Shown: positions 11,722-25,851, counted from the stretch's first letter. The stretch: 64,000 bases of DNA from Elysia chlorotica (GCA_003991915.1 RQTK01000012.1:109549-173548); one strand, 5' to 3'. Numbers and translations: made by a program. The notes: generated from the sequence alone by a model not told the origin.

Positions 11722-13374
11722 ATGAATCGCACTGATATAACGGGTCTCTAAAGGCGCCGCATTCTGTCGTAAGGAAAACTTTAGTTAGCGTGATAGCATT
11801 ATAGATGACCGTAATTTTAAAAATGTTTAAGATGTCAATTTTTTTAATCGATTTTGCTCATTTTACATGAATTATTAATGTATGCATGTATTAATATTGA
11901 GTTGTTTAATTTATACGAGTTATATCAATGCTTCAAGAAAAATAGATAATGGGCGTAGATTTGTAAAACTCTCTTTCTGACACTGCTTCTGCTTCTATTT
12001 CTGTTTCTATGTGTGTGTGTGTGGGGGTGTGTGTGGGGGGGGGGGGTGTTGGGTGGATGGGTGTGTTTGTGTGGGTGTGCGTGTGTGTGTTTGTTTATTT
12101 CGGATAATCTACCACACTGCTAGCCAGTCTGGACAAAAAGTCTTTTTATTCTCCAAGTAAATTGATCAGAACTGGACTAATTTTTCCTATTTTGTGGACA
12201 TACACATTTTACGCTAATTGCTTTGTTTGATTTTGCACTATAAAAACAAAAATGGGAACCAGTCCTTTTCACGTTGGACTGTGGGATGTTATTATAGTAT
12301 TAAAACTGAGCAGCTGTAAGCCACCGGGTACAATAGAGACGGGACACGCCAAGAGTTTTACAGATCTAGCCTTGCAGCCAGGGAATCCCATGGGACTTTG
12401 CGACAGAGACAAGTTAATGCACGGTAATGGGGACACCCTGGTGCGACTCCTTCCGTATGTCAGACTTTTCCCCCTCAAAATGTTTAAGGGGAGGGGCGGC
12501 TTCTGAAATGGCCAGTAGGGTGTCCGATTATTGACTTCCTGATTTTAGTTTCTGCAGTCAGTTCATCCATTTGTGTGGACATATGAACCTCAAAGTTTGT
12601 GTTTTGAAGCTGTTGGTTTGTTTTGTTTTGTTTTGTTTTTTTGTTGTTTTGTTTTTGTTTTTGTTTTTTTTTTTTTGGGGGGGGGGGTTGCTGTCATATA
12701 TTCGTATTTTTGGAAATCCAGTCACTATTTCATGTGACAAATTTTGAGAAAACATCTAAGAAAATCCCTGATTCGACGGTTCTTCCGATTATTTTACTGA
12801 TTTCTTGTATTTGATTCCTGCCGCTGTTCTAAAGGATCGTGTAGAAATAATCGCAAAGCCATTGGCACTCCATGTCTAATAGTATCATAGAAGACACTCC
12901 GCTTTGGGTATAATACATGGGAGATTGACCTACATTCAGTTTGTAAACGTGAAAGGTCCATAACGAGGCGTGGCCAGCGCCTTCAGGTCATCACACAGCC
13001 TGGCTGGGCGTCCTTGGGTGGGTGAGACGCTTTGAGATCAGCAGGAGGGTTAAGTTGGTTTTAACGTCCAACATCAGCACTATATAGAGTACAAAGGATG
13101 CGTTAACATGAGATGTGGACTGCTCAACCAGTAGCAAGATGGAGCCGGAGAAACGTTGAGTTACTCCAATGGTCTATTCAATGACATATCCACTCGTCTT
13201 GCACTCGCAGCAATAGTGTCTGCCTTGTATATTACCACGCCCAGACACTAGAGAATCGTGATACATTTGAATTATTGCACACACAAAAATCCGTTACATA
13301 AAACTAACACCACCGCTTAGTGATAAGTTTTAATGTACAAGATTGTACAAAGTCATTGTGTTCCACCTCCGCAG
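11722..13374. other. intergenic DNA with GT-rich and G-rich patches
   Basis: A (GT)n/G-rich patch lies at 12009-12090 and a T-rich run ending in G10 at 12616-12688. At 13050-13088 GGTTTTAACGTCCAACATCA is a short minus-strand fragment of the SINE 3' end. The frames at 12252-12506 on both strands have no recognisable domain. Confidence 0.45.
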
Positions 13375-13523
13375 ATTTCAACCATCGAGCTAGAGTTATT
13401 GAACTTACGCCAAAAGCTATCGCTTAGAACAACAACGATTGATCCTGATTGTCATCACAGCCGGCAGCTGGATTTCTCTCCGTCGCCGCCGCACACGCCG
13501 CCTTCCAAACTCATTTCCTGTCG
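13375..13523 (+). CDS. possible orphan exon (low confidence)
   Basis: A plausible acceptor (CCACCTCCGCAG at 13363-13374) precedes an open segment of 49 codons reading STIELELLNLRQKL and later SPSPPHTPPSKLIS, then a weak donor TCG|GTAATC at 13523/13524. A second frame over the same DNA and onward to about 13655 encodes two hydrophobic stretches (SVIIILVTLSAISAILWFVG; MTFFWVTLAAVY). At most one can be real. I recognise neither and find no partner exons nearby. Chance remains quite possible. Confidence 0.2.
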
Positions 13524-14089
13524 GTAATCATCATTTTGGTAACACTTTCAGCGATCTCTGCCATTCTCTGGTTTGTAGGAATGACCTTTTTCTGGGTCAC
13601 GCTTGCTGCAGTGTATCAATTTCATCAGAACAAAAGGTTGAAAACCTATACGTAATCCGTTTTTAAGTGAAATGAGCTTTCACAAAGATTTTTTGTTCTG
13701 CTTTGTTGGAGACAAGTTATGTTCACTGAGCAGAAACGGCGTCGTGTCATATTTAGTAAGTGCACTCTTTGCGTTTCTTTAAAAGTGCAGGACGTTTAGC
13801 AATGCTTTTAGCTTTAAAACCCCGACTGAGGCACACCTTTAAATAGTAAAAACTTCCCTTGATCCAAGTCCATGTTGCACATCAGTAATCGCAAGCTATT
13901 ATCTTAGAATAAATCGCACAATTCAGTATCTTTCATTCAGCCTAGAACCCCATTCCTTACTGAGCTAGTTCGCTGGCGACTTTCAACTAAGTCATACATC
14001 TATATATCTTGCGACCGCAGTCGAACATTAATTTGATATGACTATCTTTTTCCATCTTTCTCCGTCCTCCATTTCACAAGCGAAATTTT

Positions 14090-14640
14090 CCCTCGATGTG
14101 CCTGAGACTTTTTCAAAGTGTACACCCACTCTTCTTTTTCCATATATTTGGTTCCCATAGGATCTGTCCTTGTACGATTTCTTTCTTGTCTCTATGGTGG
14201 TTCTTGCTGAATCTAAGACGCCCTTTCTTTATTATAGTTGTGATGCTAGGCAGTTTTCAGTATAGGTCTTTGTTAGGATTTTTAAATCTTGTCCTGGTTA
14301 TTTTGTACACGCGCCGTCTAGCTTCTTGATTGTTGCGTTTGTCAAGGTCCATAAGGTCTTGTCTTTACATTTCCATATAGGAAATTGATTCCACTGCAAC
14401 TCTAAAAAAAAACTTCATCTTCAGTTTTTCCTTCAGTGTCGAAAATTCTCCTTTGTCCCGATTGAGGAGCATAATATTCCGTTGTGCAGTTCTGTTTGTA
14501 TTGCTGGTCGCTCTAGCGCTGTTTGTAAACTTGCGCTAGGTTTAGGTTGTTGGCCATTAATGCCAAGTCATCCGTGAAATCAGCATCGGCCGGAAATTGG
14601 TTTTTCTGGGCGTGCTAGGCGTGTCTGCCTCAAGTTCTAT
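14090..14640 (-). mobile_element. degenerate RTE-type LINE, reverse transcriptase 3' part
   Basis: The reverse complement contains a catalytic-type motif ADFTDDLALMANN (about 14540-14590), in place of the usual (F/Y)ADDIALL. Further on come stretches resembling the RTE reverse-transcriptase C-terminus: KITRTRFKNPNKDLY, then ITTIIKKGRLRFSKNHHRDK and EIVQGQILWEPN. Several stops and frame changes interrupt it, so it is dead. The 5' part of the element is not recognisable beyond about 14640. RTE-clade assignment is by motif memory only. Confidence 0.75.
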
Positions 14641-16415
14641 CGACTTACATAAATCTTAGGTGGTTTTTGTTTTATCATGTAATAAATATCAGCCGCTTAT
14701 CATGATTGATGTCTGTCTTTGAAACTTGCATTTCATCAGCAATCCTTTCTTAGTACAATGTAGGGTTCTGGAACAATGCTGTACACAGTTTGTGTAACTT
14801 GCGTTCTTAATTATCCACCGACCTGCTTATTTGGCATGCTTCTCTGCTTAACGATAGTGAATACATGTAACATGTGATATTGCTTCACGAGGAAATGTAT
14901 TCGGGTCGATATCTCCATTTAATTGCACAATTTTTAAACTAACAATAGAGAATGGGTGCAATGTATACCAAGTTTAACGCGGCTGATGATCTTCTTATGG
15001 TAGATAAAACGTGTACTATGGTCATTATTAATTCAAAGTGGCAAAGTGGCCAAACTTCGTTTGTTATTGTTATACAATAATATTATTATTTTAAAGTCAA
15101 TAAAAAGGGAAAGCTCCACATCATTGATTTCTAACTTTGAATCATTTTTGTTTCGTTCAACTGTTCTTTAGGATTTCCGATATGATGATTGTTATAATTT
15201 ATGAGCGTCGCAGTAAAAGTGAATTGCTAGAATCGTCTTAGTGCGAACAGTAAAGGTGGTTGGAACGTGTATTTCAGATCGGACATTGCATTACTCTTGT
15301 CACAAGTAGTTCTATTTTGTTCTGAGCCAGATCTTATCATTATGAAAATATACGAAAACATTTCCCAAGCTACGGTAAATACATAATTATTTATATTGGA
15401 CTGATTTGTTGTTTACTTGATCGAGATCTGCTTTTTACTTAAGGAGAACTCTATGATTGTAACCATCAATCTGTGGAGATGTGTCAACAGTCAAATGAGT
15501 TATACTGAAATGATGATCAACATTACACGGCGTTAAAAGGCCTCCATTGTGCATATCACTCGTTTTCTCTATGGACGGAGATGAAAGTCAACTTTGCTTT
15601 TCTTTTTAATTTGAACATTGAAACTGCCAATTCTACACAACTTTATTCGATACGACAGCATCAAGGATTTTTGTCAGGCACAAAATGGCAAGCAGTTTGG
15701 GCTTTAGATACATTTTCAATAAATGAAATTGATTGTATAAACCGGATAAATAATAAAAGCAGACACTGGTTCTCCATAGAGGAAGGAATATTATAAATGG
15801 GCAGTTAATAATGCATTCCATCCCAGTATAGCTGAGTTCAAAATAATTATTATTGGCGAGACGGAAACGTGCTTCCCGCAATATGTCGGCCTCATCCAGT
15901 CTGTATGAGGTTATTCAGGTTAGTGGGGGCGAATAATGTTTCCCCGGCGTATTTACCATAGTAACACAAAGAACCGGAAAGGATTCGCCGAGAAGAGGAA
16001 TGATCCCTGGTATTGAAAGTCGCGGAAACAAACCAGAAAGGTGCGGCATCCGCAGCTGCTGGCGACGACAGGAATGTTTCAATATGTCCGCCTGTTCCGT
16101 TTTTTCCTACCCATTGTTAGTAACTAAAGGGAGATTAGTGTGAATGGCCCGAGCTCCGGGAGTTCAATCAGACTCCCAGTTGTCTGCCCCTGTGATCCCT
16201 ACCATCCCAGTATTGGGACCATTGTGTATGTCTGCGGGATGACAAAGGGCAGCCCAGACCATAGAGACTTCAATGATTAAGTCGCTAGTAACGTTTTTAG
16301 TTCGACCGCATTCGTTTTTCTAACTATAAATAGGATATGTAATCAGTGGTAGAGATAAGGGGTTTTACTTTAATTAAATAGCTCCTGAAAAGCTTGTTCA
16401 TAAGGAGGGTTCTAG
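14641..16415. other. unannotated intergenic DNA
   Basis: Mixed AT-rich DNA. The block at about 15890-16270 has more balanced composition and includes an RFX-like ACCATAGTAAC near 15955. No open frame with recognisable content. Confidence 0.4.
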
Positions 16416-16419
16416 ACGG

Positions 16420-16600
16420 AGAGAGGGCCCCGGATCTAGCTGGATACCCCATTAGTGGCCGATCACATGCACGTAATACTGACACCGACTTAACCAGTAG
16501 CCATAGATACAAGGCGGGCATGACTCGGGAATCGAACCATCGACCTCTGATCAGCATGGGCAGCCGCTTGACTCTACACACTGAGCTGGCTCGTTCATAG
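16420..16600 (-). mobile_element. SINE head and part of body, variant head
   Basis: On the minus strand: GAGCCAGCTCAGTGTGTAGA (A-box type), then GGTCGATGGTTCGATTCCC (B-box type), then ACTGGTTAAGTCGGTGTCAG matching the body start of the other SINEs. The tRNA-like head differs from that of the copies at 4.4, 10.7 and 40.8 kb, so it is a distinct subfamily. Confidence 0.75.
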
Positions 16601-16671
16601 CAAGAGGGAGGGGGTGGGGGTATCAAACTGTGGCGCACGTTCTAGGGCGTGGATCTTCCGAGACGGAAGGT

Positions 16672-16950
16672 GGATGTACCCCTATTGGTCGGGGTCGATG
16701 TGGGCGGGATGTACCCCTATTGGTCGGGTCGATGTGGGCGGGATGTACCCCTATTGGTCGGGGTCGATGTGGGCGGGATGTACCCCTATTGGTCGGGGGT
16801 CGATGTGGGCGGGATGTACCCCTATTGGTCGGGGGTCGATGTGGGCGGGATGTACCCCTATTGGTCGGGGGTCGATGTGGGCGGGATGTACCCCTATTGG
16901 TCGGGGTCGATGTGGGCGGGATGTACCCCTATTGGTCGGGTCGATGTCAG
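16672..16950. repeat. 35-bp (34-37) minisatellite, 8 copies, SINE-derived
   Basis: Eight copies of ATGTACCCCTATTGGTCGGG plus GTCGATGTGGGCGGG, with G-run length changes altering the unit by 1-2 bp. The unit joins smoothly to the SINE body at its right edge (CTATTGGTCGGGTCGATGTCAG versus SINE CTACTGGTTGGGTCGGTGTCAG), so the array seems to have arisen inside a SINE. The VDVGGMYPYWSG-type frames change phase from copy to copy and are not coding. Confidence 0.92.
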
Positions 16951-17085
16951 TAGGGTGTGGGCGGCTGGAGTCCTGATATCCTCGCGCTATCTCTGTGAGG
17001 CAGTGCATAAAACTTGGAAGACGTTATTGGGACCCGCCCACGGTATAGTTTTGCTGTTGAACTTGGTCGTTAAGAAACCAACTTA
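16951..17085 (+). mobile_element. diverged SINE body and tail
   Basis: GGAGTCCTGATATCCTCGCG, GAGGCAGTGCATAAAACTTG, GACCCGCCCACGGTATAGTT and a final CGTTAAGAAACCAACTTA follow the order of the SINE body and tail with many differences. It is continuous with the minisatellite on its left. The head is probably the diverged stretch at about 16625-16671. Confidence 0.7.
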
Positions 17086-17688
17086 TTTACCTCGCTCCCA
17101 ATCCATCTTGTCTGAAAGAATTGAAATACTCCTTTTTATGAACAGGATCATCTTTTTTTTATATGGAATATGATGCCAATAGTTATTTTGAAGGTGATGT
17201 TAAGAGGCCTACGTATTCTCTACGCTTTGGAGACGTGTATGTAAATATTAGACGCTCTGTGAATTAAAATGACTAATTACCTGCCGATTCAAAACATTTT
17301 ATCCGTTTTTATTCATTGATTCATATAGATAGGAAAATGTATTTTTGCATGACGCCACTGGAATAAATAGTGTTAAGTGTTACATTACAAGGCCTTCAAA
17401 GCTTGGTTTGAATCAAGCATTGCAATCATGTAGGTTCTGAAGTTCTTTTTCGAATTTTTTATTCAATTCCAAAGGAGACGAACCATTCATCTTGTTGTCA
17501 GATGGTCACCAGCTGGACGTATATGTAGAACCTGGAGAGAGACGCGAGCTCAGATTACTTCACAGCAGCCAGACGTTGGTCCAGGTACAGGCGTGAGGCA
17601 CGGTGCACTGACCGCTGGTCCACGACTCGCCACTCGGACCGGAGTGATGACTGGGACTTTTGTTGTAAAAACTGCCATACAGCTGCAC

Positions 17689-17852
<164 letters not shown>

Positions 17853-17916
17853 GTATTTTTTGACTGAAGAAAAATTAAAACTCCACAGATAAACGGTGGG
17901 CGGACTTTAAAAATAG

Positions 17917-17985
17917 CACCTGTAGCTCAATCGGTTAGACTCTTTTAAAGCGCTAGAGTTTGAATTTCAGCATACCCCTGTCCAT
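17917..17985 (+). other. tRNA-like SINE head fragment
   Basis: GCACCTGTAGCTCAATCGGT fits a tRNA 5' end and A box. The B-box position reads GAGTTTGAATTTC, too degenerate for a functional tRNA. Most likely an old SINE head. Confidence 0.35.
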
Positions 17986-18424
17986 TGAGGATTCTACAGG
18001 AAGAAAACTTATCTTAGATCAATTACTTTTAAGTATTGTGGTTCAAAAGTATCTTTTAGAGAGTGAAATATATGTATGAAAGAGAGATATAGAAAGGTAT
18101 CCGAATTGGAATAAAGAGCACAACACTTGTACGCCTCCTCAGTTGCTAAGGACCCTAGCGAATGCGTGTGCGCAAGTAATAAAAATAGTATACTGATGAA
18201 GGCAATAAAGGCGAAACGTTTTTACGTATTTTTCTACCTCTAGTTGTGTTTGAACGCACGGTCGCCGATAGAAAACGGATCTTAGTGGGAACAAATAATT
18301 ATACATGCACACATAGAAAGCGATACGTTGTTTCTGTTAGTAAGCGAAGTAGGATGGGCGCGAGACAGAACCTGGCTTATGGGTAAGAGAGGGAGGCGTT
18401 GAGTTTTGATTACACAGATAGAGT

Positions 18425-18489
18425 CAGAGAGAGAGAGAGAGAGATAGAGGGGGGGGGGGGAGTGTTTGATAGACAGATGTACAGATAGA

Positions 18490-18582
<93 letters not shown>

Positions 18583-18611
18583 GAGAGAGAGATAAAAAGA
18601 GCGCGAGAGAT

Positions 18612-18644
<33 letters not shown>

Positions 18645-18735
18645 TTGTGTGTGTGTGGAAAGGGGGGTGGGGGGGGGGAGGGGGGGGACAGGGAGGAAAG
18701 GGGGGTGGGGGGGGGGAGGGGGGGGGGAGAAAGAG
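18425..18735. repeat. (GA)n and G-rich microsatellite complex
   Basis: Interrupted AG repeats (18427-18641) with an internal G run, then a short GT run and long G runs (18660-18729). Purine-only on the plus strand for about 200 bp. No gene. Confidence 0.97.
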
Positions 18736-19349
18736 CGAGAGAGAACTAGCTACACAGAGGGACAGTAAGAATAAGAAAGAGGAATGTGGATTCATAGGGA
18801 GGAAAAGAAAGACATTGATAGAAAGTAAAAGACGGTGAGATATTAGAGAGTAAGACTAGAGATAGAGAGAAAGAAAAAGTGCAGGAATGAGAGAATCATA
18901 ATGAGAAAGATAGAGAGAAGAAAAAGGAATCGAACACTGAAAGAGCTGCTGTAGTCGGACCTGCCGGCCATAGATCAGGGAGAGCCCCTAGATCTGTCCC
19001 CAGTGAGATCTGTTTGATGTGCAGACAGATTTAGCGCGGTAAGCCCGTCACCGCGATCACTCCTGGTCAGTGCTGGACACCTCACGCAGGCCCAGACTGA
19101 TGGCCTGCTGAACTTACAGTAAGTGACCAGTGACCAGTGTCACGTGGGACCTCTCCAGACGTCACTGTGACCTCAGCCCGGAGCCACTCCTGTGTGGGAA
19201 AACCCGGTCCTGTGTGGGGAAAACCCGGTCCCTACTGATCTGAGGAGTCAGTACAATGTACTAGTCACCTGTCCCGTGATGCACGAGTGACGCGCTGTCA
19301 CAGAGTCAGTGTAGTAGTGCACCGTCTGACCCAAGCACTGGATACACCC
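18736..19349. other. unannotated DNA, GC-rich block
   Basis: After a purine-rich lead-out, the block at 18950-19340 is GC-richer and contains short duplications (GTGACCAGTGACCAGTGTCA; two copies of CCTGTGTGGGGAAAACCCGG-like sequence near 19190-19230). No gene called. Confidence 0.4.
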
Positions 19350-19487
<138 letters not shown>

Positions 19488-19654
19488 TGATTGGTGAAGG
19501 TACAACTGTACACGTGCGAACGCGGGAAAGGAAGACAGCACTCTAGCTTTTTATGTAAGCTCTGTTGACTTGGAGTGTGGAACAGGGACACCTCAGTGAT
19601 CACATACAGCACTACAACACATGCGCACTGATGCATGGACAGTTGGACACGTGT

Positions 19655-19765
19655 CCACACGTCACTTCTATAAATAACTTCGCGCGAAAAAAAATTGCAC
19701 ATGCGCAGCAGTGATGCATGGAGACCTTTCCACACGTCACTTCTATAAATAACTTCGCGCGAAAA
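19655..19765. repeat. duplicated 36-bp module with CRE/TATA/E2F-like sites
   Basis: An identical 36-bp segment at 19655-19690 and 19730-19765 (offset 75) reads ACGTCA, then TATAAATAA, then TTCGCGCGAAAA. Flanking ATGCGCA and GATGCATGGA are also repeated, so about 70 bp was duplicated. The words resemble CRE half-site, TATA box and E2F site. No adjacent gene is visible, so a promoter role is only a possibility. Confidence 0.6.
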
Positions 19766-19904
19766 CGCTCTGGGAGTATCAAAGGATAAAAGAGTATAAT
19801 ATTGTATTGCAATAATCATAATAAAGTCCTTTTAATGTACATGGTTGTTGTTTTTTTACTGTCAGGCGTCAGAAACCAGGCTGTATCGCGGTTGGGACCC
19901 CGGC

Positions 19905-20192
19905 TCGGGATACCCGGAACTTGCCGAAACTTGACCGGTCAGCCCATCATATTCATATACTGTAACTGACCCAACCAGTAGCGAAGTGACCATCAGAGCA
20001 GGGTTCGAACCCGGATCTCCTGCCTCGAAAACGATCTGATGGGTTACACGAACAGGTTGGTTATACAAAATGATGATGCAGGTAGGATATTGGATATTGG
20101 AACCCGGATCTCCTGCCTCGAAAACGATCTGATGGGTTACACGAACAGGTTGGTTATACAAAATGATGATGCAAGGTAGGATATTGGTTACA
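19905..20192 (-). mobile_element. SINE with variant head, head duplicated in tandem
   Basis: On the minus strand a B-box-like GAGATCCGGGTTCGAACCC and a body start CTACTGGTTGGGTCAGTTAC mark a SINE with a third head type. The head and its flank (20008-20100) are repeated almost exactly at 20101-20192 (period 93 bp), so two heads lie next to one body. Confidence 0.7.
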
Positions 20193-20237
20193 GAGCAGAA
20201 GAGGCCTGATGAAAAGTACGTATAGCAATAACCAAAA

Positions 20238-20440
<203 letters not shown>

Positions 20441-20633
20441 ATGCAAGACGAGAAAAATCGAGAGGCAGTGAAAGTGGCACAGAAACGTAGCGTGAAAAAT
20501 TGCCAGGATAGATTGTACTTTTTTATTTTCATTTTTTGGAAAATCCTTTGCTATAAGTTTCTGTACGTTTCTTTTTTATGTCACGAAACAACTCAATTTT
20601 TAATGTAGCTAGATTTTTATTATTGAAATAACT

Positions 20634-20700
<67 letters not shown>
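20634..20700. repeat. (TTG)n microsatellite
   Basis: About 22 TTG units. Confidence 0.97.
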
Positions 20701-21525
20701 TGCTAATCATTGTCTAATATATATGACTTAAACTAAAGTTTCGCCTATTAGCATTTTTTTCTCATTAATTACTATTCCGTTGAGCAATACTTATCGGCAT
20801 GTCCAATATATTTATTTACATAAAACATTAAACGCTCTGTACAAGTGGCCTCTTCTTGTACGAGGGTTGAAAGCGAATGTTTTCGGAAAGCCTTGTTTCG
20901 TATAAAAAGTTTGCTCCTTTCTTTAAGTCTCTCTGTCAAATTACTCTCTGTCTCACTTTTTATTTCCTCGAGCCATTTGGTGCCTCCAAACATTCCTCTC
21001 CATAAATACACTCGTTCTTCTTTTTTTTGTTTCGAGTAAGAGGATTAAGTTTAAGGAAAGAACTTTATGTGTGTATGGAAAAGGTTTCCCCGATATATAT
21101 CTTGTACGGCTTTTCAGGAAATTTTAGTAGAATAGAAAATTGGATGTATTGGACTTTCCATGGAAATGTCCAATGTGATGGGTCTAGTTTGTCGAGTTTA
21201 TTTTAGCAAGTGTCCTTTTCCACTACTGTATGTTTGACAGAGTTGGTGCTTCCTTTGGTTTAGTTTTAAAAAAAAAAAAATCTATATGTTAGATTGGACA
21301 TCTCCGACCCACATGAATGCTTATTCAGCTTTCAAATAGTACAAAGTATACCACTGCTCACTAGACAGCGACAAACTTTCACCATTATTGATTTTATTAT
21401 ATATCTTAAGTCATCTACTAGGATTGGCAATGATAGTAACAGAAGATAGATTGTACGTACAAAAAGCACATGGAAGGCCTTCAGGAAGATGAGCATGTTG
21501 TTGGCGGAGCAGCATGTGGGTCTAA
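20701..21525. other. unannotated intergenic DNA
   Basis: AT-rich sequence. The frame at 20772-21011 (minus) has no recognisable domain. No gene called. Confidence 0.4.
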
Positions 21526-21672
21526 CCTGAGACGGGAGTCATGGTATTCCTGTCCTGTCTCGTGTGTGGCATCACATAAAATTGTCAGACGTCCGTCTTG
21601 GGGCCCGTTCACAATATAGCCTATATAGTGATGCTGTTGGACGTTAAACCAACCCAACCAACCAACCAACTA
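21526..21672 (+). mobile_element. 5'-truncated SINE
   Basis: Body and tail only: GAGTCATGGTATTCCTGTCC, GACGTCCGTCTTGGGGCCCG, TTGGACGTTAAACCAACCCA, ending in a CCAA repeat. The tRNA-like head is missing. Confidence 0.9.
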
Positions 21673-22589
21673 ACCCTCTCTGACCTCTGGGTCGCAGCGG
21701 TAGTAGCTGTAGTCCGAGGCCTCGAGGTCAACATTCAGTCCAACTCATACAGTAACCAAACTCAACTCAACTCACACATTTAATGACCTTTATACATCTC
21801 AGTATGGGTGTTAACCCTTAGCTTCTTAACAACCATTTTTTTTCCATTTTGCTTTATTTTTTTTTCCATTGAGTGTTTATCTCTTCATGAAATTTGCTTT
21901 GAAATACAGGTTCAAAACGTAGATTTATATCTCGGAAAAGTACTTTAATTCAGCATTGAAATAATTTAAAACTTACATTAAAAATCCACGGTTTAGTAAT
22001 GCTATTTAAGTTTAAATTTACTATAGCACGCCATCATATTGTATATAAGAGAGGAACTTAGACTCGGCGATGACTCCTCATATCAGGGAAGATCTAGGTG
22101 AGGCGGCACACCATCAAATGTCTCAACTAATTTGGCTTTATTGATGAGTTATTGCACCACAGAGCTCTGAAACTGAAGCCTTTCTATAGGAAAGTCCAGA
22201 TTAAATCCAGAGTTTAATCTTACAACAGAGCGAGCGAAATGATTTTGAGGCCATCAAGAGTTTTTATATTTTTGATTGGAGCTCGCCTCCAGGAAATTAA
22301 GTTACATGTACATCCATAAAAAAGGACTGGTGATATCGAAACAAGTAAGCTTCTACTGTAAGTAAATGTAACACATCTTGGGGTGATGTAAATAGCTGTA
22401 GCCGCCCCCGCGAAGCACAATGCTGACCTGTCAAAATAAGCACTCCTGTGATCACTAGCTGGGATCACACACTGGGGATTTCATAAGCTGTTGTTGAAGA
22501 ATTCCCTGGTTTTCCCGATTCCTGAGACGATCTTGAGCAGTTTTTGCTCCCAGAATGTGAACGTGCTTGACCTTTTGTACAAGTAAACT

Positions 22590-23220
22590 GTAACGTTGAC
22601 TCGATGAAGTGGGTCACTGTTGTAGGTAAATTGTAGCATAATTATAATTCACGTACACTCAGAAGTACTATCTTGTTAACGTTACCAAAATAATGAATAC
22701 ATGTACTAGAACTCATTTGTACAAGCGCAATAATTTAACGTTCTTAATAAAGGCCCTGTCGGAGGATTAAGAATACAACTCAAGAATGTCCTGATCTAAA
22801 TCACTACTTGGCAATATATCTAGATCCAAACAACAGCAAAATAACATCGTTCACTGCAGCAAAGTGCTATAACACGGTATGAAGTCTATATACACTCCTC
22901 TCTCTGCAAAAACAGCCATTAATCACACATCGCACTTTTCTCTTACATAACGCGAGACACAGAATAAAATCTAGAAATCTCTATGCACGTCTAGAAGTTT
23001 CGGGAACAAGCCGGCCTCTAGCTTACATAATTATTCAACAACACTACTCACCCCCTCTCTTCTTAATAAAACTTCGGAATGTTTCTAGAGCCTACTGCTC
23101 AGTACTAGGTAGATCTACGACTTCAAGCCCTCAACAGCCGACTTGGAGAACACTACTCACTATGCTAGCACAGTAGTATATGCCTCACAATGTCACAGAA
23201 ATATTAATGGATATTACAGT
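22590..23220 (+). repeat. interspersed repeat A, copy 1 (family unknown)
   Basis: Shares an ordered set of segments with 35030-35790 in the same orientation: GTTGACT(C/T)GAT.AA, AGAATACAACTCAA, ATCTAAATCA.TACTTG, ACAGCAAAATAACA, CATGCTAGCA-like and CAATGTCACA-like words. No coding capacity is visible. It could be a nonautonomous element or a fragment of a larger one. I cannot identify termini. Confidence 0.6.
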
Positions 23221-25013
<1,793 letters not shown>

Positions 25014-25504
25014 GTCAAACACCACAATTCATTTTTATGTTGCTGCATGAGTGAAATTTAAAATGTTTGATGACTACGCCTATATTCATTGGTATTATAC
25101 TATCTGTTTGTTAACATATTGTATTATTAAAGACTAAGTACCGGTATGTTGCTACCTTTTATGCTTTATTGCTACTCCTTAGATAATCTGTGAAATTTTG
25201 AATGGAGGACCCACACAAAATGGCCGCCGGTCCTACAGAGCGCAAGGTGTGAGCAACACACGGGCCGCAGGGCCTAGTTCCGTGACGTCTGGTTTTCTTC
25301 ATGCCACGGCCCTCTATTTCTAGCAATACGTGCATAATATAGACATCTTCTAAGGACAGCGCTAAGGTTATGGGTACATGTGAAGATAGGATTTGGGATA
25401 GGTAGATAGAAATAGGGAGGGAGGGGGAGACAGAAAGAAACAGAAACAGAGGGGGAGAGAGAGAGAGGGAGGGAGACAGAGAGACAGATGAGACGACATG
25501 TATA

Positions 25505-25851
25505 CAGAATGCCCAAATCGGGTCGCCTGGTACGCTACAAGTCGGGTCAGTATTATGTGATCAGCTATAACAGAAGTCCTGCCATACCCGCCCCGCCTCT
25601 ATCTGACTGTACACCAAATTGTCATGGGTTAGTCCTGGAACCCATCCGCGATATAGCCTGGTTGCTGTCGGTGGACGTTAGGAAAGCAACATTCTAGTGG
25701 TGGTACCGGCTGAGACAGGAGTCATGGTATCCCCGCCCTGTCTCGTGTTTGGCAGCACATGAAATTGTCATGGGTTAGTCCCGGAACCCATCCGCGATAT
25801 AGTCTGGTTACTGCCGGTGGACGTTAAGAAAGCAACAGACTAGTGGTGGTC
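25505..25851 (+). mobile_element. two tandem SINE-related units, variant tail
   Basis: GAAATTGTCATGGGTTAGTC, GGAACCCATCCGCGATATAG and CGGTGGACGTTA(A/G)GAAAGCAAC occur twice, near 25618-25700 and 25765-25848 (period about 147 bp). The second unit is preceded by the standard body start CCGGCTGAGACAGGAGTCAT. This is the same SINE architecture with a different 3' segment, a separate subfamily. Confidence 0.75.

Noticed and set aside
16614-17173. 107-174-aa frames with VDVGGMYPYWSG repeats
   Set aside because: Unit length varies (34-37 bp), so the peptide exists in different frames in different copies; the array is SINE-derived.
17917-17985. tRNA gene
   Set aside because: B box too degenerate and stems do not pair; SINE head more likely.
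22590-23220. repeat A as a long terminal repeat
   Set aside because: No terminal motif, primer site or associated coding region could be recognised; left as an unidentified repeat.
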